Below are positions 52,521-61,010 of a stretch of DNA of 64,000 nucleotides, piece after piece (position 1 is the stretch's first letter; each line of letters starts with the position of its first letter). Below the pieces are notes generated by a model. The model saw only the letters and a list, made by a program, of their open reading frames with translations, was not told the DNA's origin and made no database searches. Made by a program: the position numbers and the translations under genes. Location: the NCBI GenBank assembly GCA_041753075.1, contig JBGSVE010000115.1:116925-180924 (forward strand). The letters are read 5' to 3'. This stretch comes from UBA6163 sp041753075 (GTDB lineage Bacteria; Planctomycetota; Planctomycetia; Pirellulales; Pirellulaceae).

Positions 52521-53315
52521 ATGGTGCCAGTGGTTCACAGCGTCGTCGATACGGTTTTGCCGCCAGCCTGCGTGTTATGCGCCGCACCGTTGGCCATTTC
52601 TCCCAACCAGCCGACGGAATTGACTTCGCTTTGTGCCCTCTGTCACCATCAATTGATAAGCAATTGGCCGCCGGGCGCGATTTCATGTCGTTTTTGTGGT
52701 ATGCCCCGCCCGTCGGAAGCCGTTTTACCGCTGGACCAGCGCTGCATCACGTGCGCCGACGTTGAATTTGCGTTCGATGAAGTGGTGGTGCTGGCAATCT
52801 ACCGCGACGCAGTTCGTGAGGCCGTCGTGGCCAGCAAACTGGCGCGACATTCGCCGCTGGCGTCGCAAATGGGCGAATTGTTGGTTTCACCCCTGTGCGC
52901 GCGGTTCGGGACGCCAACGCCAGAAGTTTGCCGTTGGCCAACGCGGCTGACGTTTGTACCAACGCACATCAGCCGCCGCTGGCAACGCTGTGGCCGCAGC
53001 GGGGCGGAGACAATTGCGCGATCCGTCGGTACAAGCTTAGACATGCCGACCGAGCCGATGCTGAGATTGACGCGGCGGGTCAAAAAACAAGCTTGGTTGG
53101 CCGACGCCGACCGTGCGGAGAACGTGCGGGGTGCCTTTGCGATGCGAAAGCGGTATGCTTACGGCGGTCCAGACAGCTTACTTGGTCAGCATATTTTGCT
53201 TGTCGATGACGTTTTGACGACGGGTTCGACCGCAGCGGAAATTGCGTCGGTGCTGAAAAAAGCTGGTGCGGCGCGGGTGACCTTGGCGGTGATTGCCCGT
53301 GCGGTAAGACGATAG
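52521..53315 (+). CDS. ComF-family phosphoribosyltransferase-like protein
   Basis: About 264 residues. The N-terminal zinc ribbon has 'CVLC' and 'CALC', then 'CRFC' and 'CITC'. The C-terminal phosphoribosyltransferase domain has the PRPP loop 'HILLVDDVLTTGST' near residue 220. ComF-type proteins are linked to DNA uptake or competence in several bacteria, but orthologues without competence genes are common, and no com genes are visible here. The ATG at 52521 and an in-frame TTG four codons earlier are both possible. It is followed 59 bp later by a DUF502 gene on the same strand. Confidence 0.88.
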   Translation: MVPVVHSVVDTVLPPACVLCAAPLAISPNQPTELTSLCALCHHQLISNWPPGAISCRFCGMPRPSEAVLPLDQRCITCADVEFAFDEVVVLAIYRDAVREAVVASKLARHSPLASQMGELLVSPLCARFGTPTPEVCRWPTRLTFVPTHISRRWQRCGRSGAETIARSVGTSLDMPTEPMLRLTRRVKKQAWLADADRAENVRGAFAMRKRYAYGGPDSLLGQHILLVDDVLTTGSTAAEIASVLKKAGAARVTLAVIARAVRR

Positions 53316-53374
53316 ATAATTCTCATGGGGCCGACCCCAACGCCACCGTGACTAGCTGAGTAAACAATCCGCTG

Positions 53375-54337
53375 ATGAAATCGCAGGAATCGCCAATCAC
53401 CAGTCGACCGGATCGACCTCCAGGAACGTTTCGCGGTGCAATTTTGCGCGGTCTGGGCGTGGTGTTGCCGCCGCTACTGACCATTGTTGTCCTAATTTGG
53501 GCCTGGAACGCAATCTCGAACTACGTCCTGCGACCAATGGAAACCGGCGTTCGGCACGCGGTCGTTTGGTCCATCGGCGACATCCAGCGATCGGTTCCCA
53601 AGGACGCCGTCGCCACCGACGGAGATAAACGGCTCAACGGTTTTACGTATAAGGGCGAGCGGTACATTCCCGATCCGACGAAGCGCCGGTTCCTGCCGGA
53701 GTATGTTGTGCGGTATGTCGACGAGAATCTCGATTCTTACGGGCCCTACGAAGCGGCCCCGGCAACGGCCAATGCCTATTGGCACCGCTACGTCGAGCTT
53801 CGTTACCTGCCGCGATCGTTCATCGTGCCGCTGTTCCTGGTCGTGTTCTTGACGGTGCTGTACTTCTTTGGACGTTTGTTCGCCCACGGTATCGGACGCT
53901 GGTTTGTGACCAACACCGAAGCCGGTATCAACCGTATTCCGATCGTCAATAAGGTTTACGGTTCAGTCAAACAGGTGACCGACTTTGCCTTCAATGAGCG
54001 CGAGATTGAATTCAACAGCGTGGTCGCGATCGAGTATCCACGCAAGGGAATTTGGTCTTTGGGTTTGGTAACTGGCAAGGGTATGTCACAAATCTCGGCA
54101 ATGGCGGGCGAGCCGATACTAGCCGTGCTCATGCCAACGTCACCGATGCCGATGACGGGCTTTACCATTCAAGTTCGCAAGAGCGAGGCGATTGAATTGG
54201 ATTTGACGATCGATGAAGCGATTCAGTTTATCGTCAGTTGCGGCGTCGTCTCCCCGGGAACCCAGCCGGCAACAGTCGATACGTCAAAGGTGGATTCGCG
54301 AGCGATCGAGCAAGCGGTGCGAACGCAGACTAAGTAA
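53375..54337 (+). CDS. DUF502 membrane protein
   Basis: 320 residues. Two membrane helices (about 30-50 and 150-170, the latter 'FIVPLFLVVFLTVLYFFGRL') flank an unusually long soluble loop of about 100 residues. The conserved DUF502 core follows: 'RIPIVNKVYGSVKQVTDFAF', 'VVAIEYPRKGIWSLGLVTG' and 'VLMPTSPMPMTGFTIQVRKS'. The function is unknown in bacteria; plant relatives (COV) act in membrane traffic. The ATG at 53375 fits. It is convergent with rpoN, with hairpins between them. Confidence 0.88.
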   Translation: MKSQESPITSRPDRPPGTFRGAILRGLGVVLPPLLTIVVLIWAWNAISNYVLRPMETGVRHAVVWSIGDIQRSVPKDAVATDGDKRLNGFTYKGERYIPDPTKRRFLPEYVVRYVDENLDSYGPYEAAPATANAYWHRYVELRYLPRSFIVPLFLVVFLTVLYFFGRLFAHGIGRWFVTNTEAGINRIPIVNKVYGSVKQVTDFAFNEREIEFNSVVAIEYPRKGIWSLGLVTGKGMSQISAMAGEPILAVLMPTSPMPMTGFTIQVRKSEAIELDLTIDEAIQFIVSCGVVSPGTQPATVDTSKVDSRAIEQAVRTQTK

Positions 54338-54364
54338 GGAAGCAGCGGTCCATTGCTGGCGTAG

Positions 54365-54384
54365 CCGAACTCGCCAGAGTTCGG
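54365..54384. terminator. Perfect hairpin between convergent DUF502 and rpoN genes
   Basis: CCGAACTC-GCCA-GAGTTCGG is an 8-bp perfect stem with a 4-base loop. About 20 bp further, AGTC-TGGC-GACT makes a second small hairpin. From 54439 there are three tandem 10-mers (CGAGATTTAC, CGAGATTTAT, CGAGATTGCG). The spacer of 135 bp ends both transcripts; there is no T-run, so the hairpins may act with other factors. Confidence 0.5.
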
Positions 54385-54472
54385 ATCCCCAGCGTTTTCC
54401 AAAGTCTGGCGACTTCGGCGACCATGTTCCTAAGTCGCCGAGATTTACCGAGATTTATCGAGATTGCGGTGC

Positions 54473-55972
54473 TTACTTTTTGACCAGTGACCAATCGCGA
54501 CGTTGGCGACTACTGGGGATTGCCATTTTCTTGCGATACTTGGTCACCGTGCGCCTGGCAACGGTCATGCCGCTTTTCTTTAACTCGTCGACAAGATGTT
54601 CATCGCTGAATGGATCGCTCTTGTCTTCTTTGTCGATCACTTCTTGCAACTTGATGCGAATCGTATCCCAGGCAACATCGTCACCGTCCTCGGTCAGGGT
54701 ACCCCCGACGAAGAATCGCTTCAGTGGCAAAATGCCACGCGGTGTTTGAATCCATTTGTCGTCGACCGCACGGCTGACCGTTGTGACGTGAACACCGACG
54801 CGGTCAGCGATTTGTTGCATCTTCAGCGGCTCGATCGCCTCGGGCCCTTCATCCAAGAACTTCGTTTGGTGTTCGACAATCGCTTGGGCCACTTTCGTCA
54901 ACGTGCTGCGTCGTTGTTCGATCGAATCAATCAACCACTGCGCGCTGTTGATCTTCTTCTTAATGAATTCGCGCTCCTCGGATGTGCAACCCGGATCTTG
55001 CAGGCGGCGACGATAATACTCACTGATGAACAGCGTCGGTACGCGATCATCATCAAGCCTAACGTGATATTGGCCGTTCTCATCTTGGTCAAGAATCACA
55101 TCCGGCGTCACGGTCGGCACATAGGTTTTCATAAACGCGGCGCCTGGCTTGGGGTTCAGCTTATGCAGCTCGTCGCGCGCCGCTTGGATCGTCTCGATCG
55201 AGTAACCGGTTTTCCGCTGAATGACGGGCAGTCGGTTTTCGGCCAAATCTTCGAGATGCTGCGCAATCAGCTTTTTCATTTCCTCGAAGTACGGAATGCC
55301 GGGTTTGATCTGCAGCATCAAACACTCGCGCAAATTCCGTGCGGCGATACCGATGGGTTCGAGCGACTGAACGACGTCGAGTGCTTCGCCTGCGGTCACG
55401 ATATCTTCGGGCGTATGATTGGCCGGCAGCAAATCGGAAATTGGCACACGCAGGTAACCACCGTCGCGAGCGTCCAGCGTGCTGATGATTCGCTCGGCAA
55501 GTTGTTCGACGTGGTCATCGATGTCGAGTTCCGCCAGTTGATGAAGCAGATAATCATTCAACGACTCGGGCCGCATTTCGGCATTGGACATCAGGTCATT
55601 ATGACGATCGGCGTCGTCTTGCATGCGACCCGCGGAACGACGAAATGAATCATCGAACGTGCTGGGCAGATCGCTGTCCATGTTCAGCAATCGCTCGAAG
55701 TCATCCGCATTGTCGTGGTCATTGTTGACGACAAGTTCTTTTTCGTTTTCCGAAACCGGATCATTTGCCGAACGATCATCATCGTCGGATTCGTCCGGAG
55801 CATCGGGATCGACTTCCAATTGTTCGAGCAACGGATTCTCGTTCATCTCCTGTTCGATTCGTTCCTGCAGAGCCATGAGAGGCATTTGCAGGATCTCCAT
55901 CGACTGGATCATCCGCGGTGCGAGCTTTTGTGTCTGGAGTTGGCGGGCTTCAAGGCCCATCGACATCCGCAT
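54473..55972 (-). CDS. rpoN: RNA polymerase sigma-54 factor
   Basis: 499 residues. Region I is Gln/Leu-rich ('RQLQTQKLAPRMIQSMEILQ'). It is followed by a long acidic region II (about 52-100, 'DPDAPDESDDDD'). The core-binding domain and helix-turn-helix come next ('MQQIADRVGVHVTTVSRAV'). The RpoN box reads 'VARRTVTKYRKKMAIPSSRQ', against the canonical ARRTVAKYRE. It directs transcription from -24/-12 promoters with enhancer-binding proteins. The C-terminus is slightly longer than usual ('RQRRDWSLVKK'). Neither the hpf nor the lptB gene often linked to rpoN is nearby. Confidence 0.97.
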   Translation of the reverse strand: MRMSMGLEARQLQTQKLAPRMIQSMEILQMPLMALQERIEQEMNENPLLEQLEVDPDAPDESDDDDRSANDPVSENEKELVVNNDHDNADDFERLLNMDSDLPSTFDDSFRRSAGRMQDDADRHNDLMSNAEMRPESLNDYLLHQLAELDIDDHVEQLAERIISTLDARDGGYLRVPISDLLPANHTPEDIVTAGEALDVVQSLEPIGIAARNLRECLMLQIKPGIPYFEEMKKLIAQHLEDLAENRLPVIQRKTGYSIETIQAARDELHKLNPKPGAAFMKTYVPTVTPDVILDQDENGQYHVRLDDDRVPTLFISEYYRRRLQDPGCTSEEREFIKKKINSAQWLIDSIEQRRSTLTKVAQAIVEHQTKFLDEGPEAIEPLKMQQIADRVGVHVTTVSRAVDDKWIQTPRGILPLKRFFVGGTLTEDGDDVAWDTIRIKLQEVIDKEDKSDPFSDEHLVDELKKSGMTVARRTVTKYRKKMAIPSSRQRRDWSLVKK

Positions 55973-56079
55973 GAATCAGTTCTCTTCGAGTTTCAGTCGG
56001 CGTAGGTCATGGTTATCGGCAAACGAACTAAATTGAGCAAGCCGGAAAACACTGCGTCCAATCTTATTGTCGTCGCTAA

Positions 56080-56679
56080 CTACCACTGTTGCCTACCCGT
56101 TAAAGCGTCCGCGAGGTTCTCTTTGTTGGCATATTCCAGCACACTACCGGCGGTGATCCCCCGCGCAAGCCGGGTGATTTTGACCGCATAGTCGCTGAGC
56201 AAATTGGAAATATAGAGCGCCGTGCCATCGCCTTCGACTGTGGGATTGGTGGCCATGATGACTTCCGCAAACCCACCAATGTGTACGCGTTCGACGAGCG
56301 CATCGATCGTCAATTGGTCCGGGCCGATGCCGTCCAGCGGTGCAACTCGCCCCAATAAAACGTGATACAGCCCGCGATAGACACCGGATTGTTCAAGACT
56401 CATCAAATCACGTGGTTGCTCGACGACACAAAGCAGTGTCGCGTCACGTCGCGGGTCGGCACAAATCAAACACAGCGAAGATTCGGCAAGGTTAAAGCAT
56501 TGCGAACAATAACGCATATTTTCGCGAACCCGGCGGATCGAATCAGCCAATGCCAAGGCGTCAGCTTGGGGCACCCGTAACAAATGAAACGCCAATCGTT
56601 CGGCGCTTTTTTTGCCAATTCCCGGCAGCCGACCAAGTTGGTCAATCAATTCGGTCACACTGGTCGAGTAGTCCGCCAT
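56080..56679 (-). CDS. recR: Recombination mediator protein
   Basis: 199 residues from the ATG at 56679; upstream in-frame starts overlap ybaB and are rejected. A helix-hairpin-helix ('LIDQLGRLPGIGKKSAERLA') precedes a zinc-binding cluster with C58, C61, C70 and C73 ('CSQC', 'CLIC'). A Toprim domain follows ('VVEQPRDLMSLEQSGVYRGL', 'ATNPTVEGDGTALYI'). RecR works with RecO (and RecF) to load RecA on gapped DNA. Its start lies just inside the end of ybaB, as in the ancient dnaX-ybaB-recR block. Confidence 0.97.
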   Translation of the reverse strand: MADYSTSVTELIDQLGRLPGIGKKSAERLAFHLLRVPQADALALADSIRRVRENMRYCSQCFNLAESSLCLICADPRRDATLLCVVEQPRDLMSLEQSGVYRGLYHVLLGRVAPLDGIGPDQLTIDALVERVHIGGFAEVIMATNPTVEGDGTALYISNLLSDYAVKITRLARGITAGSVLEYANKENLADALTGRQQW

Positions 56680-56684
56680 GGGCG

Positions 56685-57044
56685 CTACGCCCCGCCGACA
56701 AGGTTGGCCAAAATGCCATCCAAGCCAGGAATGTTGATGTTCAAGTCGCTGACCGCAGCGGAAACCGCTTGGACGTAACGCTGTTTCGCGTCGCGGCCCG
56801 CAGTGTTGCAGGCTTCGACAATCCATTGTTCCAACTCGGGGAAATCGCGCACCGCCGGATCGATGGCGATCGATTGCATTTCGCCCACACCGTTGATCGT
56901 GACCTGCACCGCACCATCGCCAGCGGACGCCTGTACGATCTCGCGTTTCAGTTTTTCCTGCATCTCTTTCATCATGCCAGGGACTTTTTGCGCGCTGCCC
57001 AACAGCGAGGCCATGTTGCCGAGGCCGCCTAAACTTTTAAACAC
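56685..57044 (-). CDS. ybaB: YbaB/EbfC-family nucleoid-associated protein
   Basis: 119 residues. The family pattern includes 'MMKEMQEKLKREIVQASAGD', 'VTINGVGEMQSIAIDP' and a C-terminal helix. It is a dimeric DNA-binding protein of uncertain role. It is placed between dnaX and recR as in many bacteria, and its stop lies a few bases from the recR start. No signal or membrane segment is seen. Confidence 0.94.
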   Translation of the reverse strand: MFKSLGGLGNMASLLGSAQKVPGMMKEMQEKLKREIVQASAGDGAVQVTINGVGEMQSIAIDPAVRDFPELEQWIVEACNTAGRDAKQRYVQAVSAAVSDLNINIPGLDGILANLVGGA

Positions 57045-57080
57045 AACCGACTCCTTGATAGTCGAGTAGCGGGGAAATGA

Positions 57081-58706
57081 TTATTCAATTTTGGGAACAT
57101 CGATGCGGATGATCTCACCGGCAAAGATATCCAAACATTGCTTGATGTACTCATGTGATTCCATATCGCGCATTCGTTGCAACCGCGTCTTGGTAACAAC
57201 CGGAGCGGGCGTCGCCGCCAGCGGATTTATTGCGGGAGTGAATCGTGCAGCGGGTGCCGCAGCGACAACTTGACGACCGGCATCGCCCACGATCGCGACT
57301 TGGGTTCCCGCCGCGATCAGGGCTGGTGATTCACCATGGGCGTCGCGTGAGTCAGCGAGTTGAGGTCGCGCCGCATGCGCCTGCAGCTCAGGTGTATCAA
57401 TGCGAAGGTCGCTGCCGGATACCGATCGCGAAGTGGTCAGGGACGGTTCAACGTTTTTTTTTTCGGCGGACACTGCGGCAACGGCGGGCACTGCAACCTT
57501 GGCGGATGCCGTAATCGCTGGCGTCGCAATCGCGGGTGCGCCGCTGGCAAGTGCCGCAGCTAAATCAGCGACCAACTGCAAATCCGGCAAATGGCAAATC
57601 TGGACCAGGGTCGCTTCCAACAGCACGCGGCCATGGACCGTATGGCGGATGCGAACGATTGTTTGGTCAATCATGCTCACAATCGCCAACAACCGATCGA
57701 CACCCCAACCCTTGCCGAGCGACCGTAACTCGACATGCAGCGATTCGCCGGTGTGCCGTTGCATCTCCGCGGGACAACCGACCGCGACGGCCAGTACGTC
57801 GCGAAAGTAGCCAAGCAATTGTTCAGCTAATTGGCCCGCCGCAATGCCTTCGTTGGCGGCTTGTTCGATCAGGGTCAAAGCCGCAGCGGCATCGGCAGCG
57901 GCGAGCGCGATTGCGATTTCGTGAAGCCGCGTGTCGTCGGCGGTCCCGAGCATTGTGTGGACGGTTTGCACATCGATTGCGTCGGTGCTAAAGCTGATGA
58001 CTTGTTCAAGCAACGATTGGCTGTCGCGCATCGAACCTTCGGCGCGGCGAGCGATCAATCGCAACGCGTCGTCATCAGCCTTGATCCCTTCGGCGGTCAC
58101 GATTTCGCGTAGCCGGGTCATGATTTCTTCCGCTTTAACGGGTGAAAAATCAAATCGTTGACAACGGCTCGTAACCGTGATCGGCAGTTTTTCGGGGTCG
58201 GTCGTGCAGAAAATAAACTTGACGTGGGCGGGCGGTTCTTCGAGCGTCTTGAGTAGTGCGTTGAACGCAGCACCGGTCAACCTGTGAACTTCATCGATGA
58301 TGTAAATCTTGTACCGCGAACGACTCGGACGAACGCCGACGTTGGCCCGCAGGCTGCGAATCTCGTCAATGCCGCGGTTGCTGGCACCATCGATTTCGAG
58401 CACGTCGATGTCCTCGCCGGCATCGATCGCTTGAGCCACATCGGAGGTGCCATCGGGACTAATTGTCGGCCCGCCGGGATCATTCAGCGCTTTGGCAAAA
58501 ATCCTCGCCGTGCTTGTCTTGCCAACCCCACGCGCACCGGTGAACAAGTAGGCGTGGCCGACGCGGTTAGTCTCGATCGCGTTGCACAGCGCCTGGCCAA
58601 CGTGTTGCTGGCCGACCAGCTCGTCAAACGATTTGGGCCGATAACGCCGCGCAACGACGACGTAACGCCCATCAGCCGAAGGGCTCGATTCGTGACTGGG
58701 CGGCAT
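57081..58706 (-). CDS. dnaX: DNA polymerase III subunit gamma/tau (lacks zinc-finger cysteines)
   Basis: 541 residues. The AAA+ ATPase has Walker A 'GARGVGKTS' (57-65), 'IIDEVHRLT' (136-144), sensor-1 'IFCTTDPEKL' and 'SRCQRFDF'. The usual DnaX zinc module after 'ARIFAKALN' carries four cysteines; here it reads 'DPGGPTISPDGTSDVAQAI' with none. The C-terminal Ala-rich part (about 390-510) is proline/alanine linker, and the end 'HEYIKQCLDIFAGEIIRID' is conserved. It is the first protein gene of the dnaX-ybaB-recR block and follows ffs on the same strand. No frameshift (slippery A-run) site for making gamma was seen. Confidence 0.95.
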   Translation of the reverse strand: MPPSHESSPSADGRYVVVARRYRPKSFDELVGQQHVGQALCNAIETNRVGHAYLFTGARGVGKTSTARIFAKALNDPGGPTISPDGTSDVAQAIDAGEDIDVLEIDGASNRGIDEIRSLRANVGVRPSRSRYKIYIIDEVHRLTGAAFNALLKTLEEPPAHVKFIFCTTDPEKLPITVTSRCQRFDFSPVKAEEIMTRLREIVTAEGIKADDDALRLIARRAEGSMRDSQSLLEQVISFSTDAIDVQTVHTMLGTADDTRLHEIAIALAAADAAAALTLIEQAANEGIAAGQLAEQLLGYFRDVLAVAVGCPAEMQRHTGESLHVELRSLGKGWGVDRLLAIVSMIDQTIVRIRHTVHGRVLLEATLVQICHLPDLQLVADLAAALASGAPAIATPAITASAKVAVPAVAAVSAEKKNVEPSLTTSRSVSGSDLRIDTPELQAHAARPQLADSRDAHGESPALIAAGTQVAIVGDAGRQVVAAAPAARFTPAINPLAATPAPVVTKTRLQRMRDMESHEYIKQCLDIFAGEIIRIDVPKIE

Positions 58707-58742
58707 GGCATCAATTCATGGGAAGGAACACGGCGACTACGC

Positions 58743-58840
58743 GGCGGCGGCGGCCCTCACACAAAGGTACCCCGCTTATGGCTGCTCCAGTTAAGGCCTG
58801 ACCAAGTTCACGGCTCCCCATCGCAAGAGCCGCCACCGCC
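58743..58840 (-). ncRNA. ffs: Small signal recognition particle RNA (4.5S type)
   Basis: Read on the minus strand the sequence contains GTGAACTTGGTCAGGCC and GGAGCAGCCATAAGCGG, the invariant SRP domain IV motifs (GGTCAGG and AGCAGCC). The ends pair over about 15 bp (GGCGGTGGCGGCTCT with AGGGCCGCCGCCGCC), giving a hairpin of about 98 nt. The apical loop lies between GGTCAGGCC and GGAGCAGCC and reads TTAACT, not the usual GGAA. It is immediately upstream of dnaX, as in many bacteria. Exact ends are inferred from the terminal stem. Confidence 0.92.
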
Positions 58841-58917
58841 GAATAGTCCTTCACTCAGATTACGCCAACGGGCCGATTCAGGAAAGCCGACGAGTTGCGC
58901 CGGTGACGTATTCCAAT

Positions 58918-58938
58918 CACGACGGCGGAGCGTCGTGG
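58918..58938. repeat. Short hairpin repeat related to the 63.4-kb palindrome
   Basis: CACGACG-GCGGAG-CGTCGTG is a 7-bp stem with a 6-base loop. The 16-mer GACGGCGGAGCGTCGT is identical to one half of the palindrome at 63373-63418. It lies just downstream of the stop of the disordered-protein gene (58948, minus) and could end its transcript. Confidence 0.6.
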
Positions 58939-58947
58939 AACAAATTT

Positions 58948-60885
58948 CTAACGCCGACCACCGCGATTTTGCGGCGGACGCGGTGGTCCGCTGCGGCTGT
59001 GACGCTCGATATTTGGCTCGACGAGTAAATTGACCGTATCGAGCCAAGTTGGGATATTGCGACCTCGCGCTGCCGCTGTTTCGCCGCTCTCGCGTGACGG
59101 CGGTGCATCATTTGAATCGCCCGAGGTTTCGGATGATTGACGTTCGCCGCCCCTTTCTCCACCACGACCGCGTCCTCGGCGTCTGCTGCGACGAACGCGC
59201 TCTTCATCTACTTCAATGTCCTCGTCGAGGTCATCGTCAACGACTTCGATCAACTCAGGTTCAATTTCGGCGGAAAACTCCAGGTCATCGTCATCATCAC
59301 GGCGTGGGGCACGATCGGGACTGGTGCGGCTTGGCGGACGTTCATCGGTTGACGACCGATCCGTGCTCGAACGATCCGAGGTGGTACCGTCCGAGGACGT
59401 GCGATCGGAGGTGGTACGATCGGCGCCACCGCGTCCGCGTCGTCCGCGTCGCCTTCGAGGCCGAGCTGGCGCATCGGACGCTGGCTCGTCGCCATCCGCT
59501 GGCAACGCCACGTCGAGGTCATCGTCAATCAAATCGTCATAGTCAAACTCGGCTGAACCAGATCGCGATGGCGGATCGCTCGCCGGTGGACGGTTGGTCC
59601 GGGTGGAATCACTGCGCGGTGTTTCGCGTCGCGGCGAATCGCCTCGCGGAGGGCGCGATTCCAGCTCACCAGCACCGATTTGCTGGCGTTGGCCGCGCCG
59701 TCCGGATCGAGAACGCAAATCCGGTTTTCCCTGTCCAAGAAGTTCGGTTTCGCCGCCATCTTCGTCGGTCGTGCCACGATTGCGGGTCACTGGTTCGGCA
59801 CGATCGGCGTCGTCGCGTCCAGACTCCGCGCGAATATCGCGAGTTTGACCGCGTTGGCGAGATCCACCTCGACGTCCGCGGCCTCGCGACTCGTCTTCGT
59901 CGCGAACCGCCGGGCGGCGGCTTGGTGGTGCATCGTCGAAGCCCACGGAATCGTCATCATCCGCGATCATCGAATCGTCAAGCGGCTCGGCGTCCCAATC
60001 AACAATCCCATCGCCAAAACCGATTGCTACGTCGTCATCGGGGTGACCGCCGGAATCTCGCGAACTTGGACCGCGTGCGGGCTGTTCTTGGCGAACACGC
60101 CCGCCAGAACGCGGGCGGTCTCGGTCGGACGGTGATTCAGATCGCGAATCAGGTCGGCGGCTGCGTTCGGGGCGATCCTCGCGTGGCTGGCGACCTTCTC
60201 GCGGCGGGCGACTTTCGCGTGGCTCGCGGTCGCGATCCTCGCGTGGAGCACGACTTTCCTCGCGTGGAGCACGACTTTCTTCGCGTGGAGCACGGCTTTC
60301 CTCGCGGCGCGGTCTCGAATCTTTGCGTCGCGGAGCTTGAGGTTCCTGCGAACGGGGTTCCTGAGAACGCGCCACCGGAGCAAAGTCGGCCTCGTCGTCC
60401 GCTGCAGGCAAATCCTCGTGGTTCGAATCGACCAATCCAGTCCCGAAACCACGCTTTGGTGGGCGGGCTGGACCGCGCTGGGCCTTGGACGCGTACTCAT
60501 CCGTTTCGCGCGCCGGCGTTATCGGCTCGGGCTCGGTCGCACCTGCGGGCGGATGATCGTCGTTGTCAGTGGGCGACAATCCCAGGACGCCGATCAACGA
60601 GTCCCAGGCCGAGCGTTTAGCCGGTTTTTGCGGCGCAGGGGTCGGTTCGGGAACAACAAACCCCGGCACCACAAGGTCGGGTTGGCGATCAACCAGATCC
60701 GCCAACGGGTCACGTTTCTCAGGGGCGTTCTCCAGACCATCGGGCGCGGTTTCACCCGACGTCGTTTGCAGCACTGCAGCTTGGGAAGCGGCAAAATCTT
60801 TGGCGGGTGATTCTTTAACGACCGGTTCCGGGGGGACGGGCGTACCGAGAACGTTGGCGACAAGTTTCCAGTGGTCGGACATCAT
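58948..60885 (-). CDS. Long disordered Arg/Asp/Ser-rich protein
   Basis: 645 residues, with no globular domain recognised. The N-terminus 'SDHWKLVANVLGTPVPPEP' and the C-terminal 'ARGRNIPTWLDTVNLLVEPN' are more ordered and may be conserved anchors. Between them the chain is mostly disordered, with EESRAPR repeats (about 195-215), RG/GRGRR stretches, D/E-rich patches and 'RTTSDRTSSDGTTSDRSSTD'. Such composition resembles RNA-binding tails of RNase E-type or helicase proteins, but no enzyme domain is present. It lies upstream of ffs/dnaX, on the same strand. Two ATGs (60885 and 60882) are adjacent. The gene has a divergent promoter shared with wecB. Confidence 0.75.
   Translation of the reverse strand: MMSDHWKLVANVLGTPVPPEPVVKESPAKDFAASQAAVLQTTSGETAPDGLENAPEKRDPLADLVDRQPDLVVPGFVVPEPTPAPQKPAKRSAWDSLIGVLGLSPTDNDDHPPAGATEPEPITPARETDEYASKAQRGPARPPKRGFGTGLVDSNHEDLPAADDEADFAPVARSQEPRSQEPQAPRRKDSRPRREESRAPREESRAPREESRAPREDRDREPRESRPPREGRQPREDRPERSRRPDSRSESPSDRDRPRSGGRVRQEQPARGPSSRDSGGHPDDDVAIGFGDGIVDWDAEPLDDSMIADDDDSVGFDDAPPSRRPAVRDEDESRGRGRRGGSRQRGQTRDIRAESGRDDADRAEPVTRNRGTTDEDGGETELLGQGKPDLRSRSGRRGQRQQIGAGELESRPPRGDSPRRETPRSDSTRTNRPPASDPPSRSGSAEFDYDDLIDDDLDVALPADGDEPASDAPARPRRRRGRRGRGGADRTTSDRTSSDGTTSDRSSTDRSSTDERPPSRTSPDRAPRRDDDDDLEFSAEIEPELIEVVDDDLDEDIEVDEERVRRSRRRGRGRGGERGGERQSSETSGDSNDAPPSRESGETAAARGRNIPTWLDTVNLLVEPNIERHSRSGPPRPPQNRGGRR
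60239..60301. repeat. 21-bp tandem repeat (three copies) within the disordered-protein gene
   Basis: The unit TCGCGTGGAGCACGACTTTCC is repeated three times with one or two changes at 60239-60259, 60260-60280 and 60281-60301. On the minus strand it encodes the heptad ESRAPRE. A recent slippage origin is likely, since the copies are nearly identical at DNA level. Confidence 0.85.
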
Positions 60886-61010
60886 GAGCGGAGCAGGCTT
60901 AAATAGTGAGTCATCTCGCTTTTCAAAAAGCGCAAGCTATATGTATAGCCCTAAACTGGCTTTTTCCAAAGGCCGACGGGCTGAATTTTCACCAATCTAA
61001 CTCACTGTGA

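Noticed and set aside
54596..55648. 350-codon plus-strand frame opposite rpoN
   Set aside because: rpoN on the minus strand shows all sigma-54 landmarks; the opposite frame shows no motif.
56680..56826. Longer recR start within ybaB
   Set aside because: The RecR family length and N-terminal helix start at the ATG at 56679.
59049..60620. 523-codon plus-strand frame opposite the disordered-protein gene
   Set aside because: The composition (Arg/His-rich) is that of an antisense shadow of Arg/Ser/Asp codons. The minus-strand frame has two ordered ends and in-frame 21-bp repeats, and is preferred, though its own disorder makes this less certain than elsewhere.
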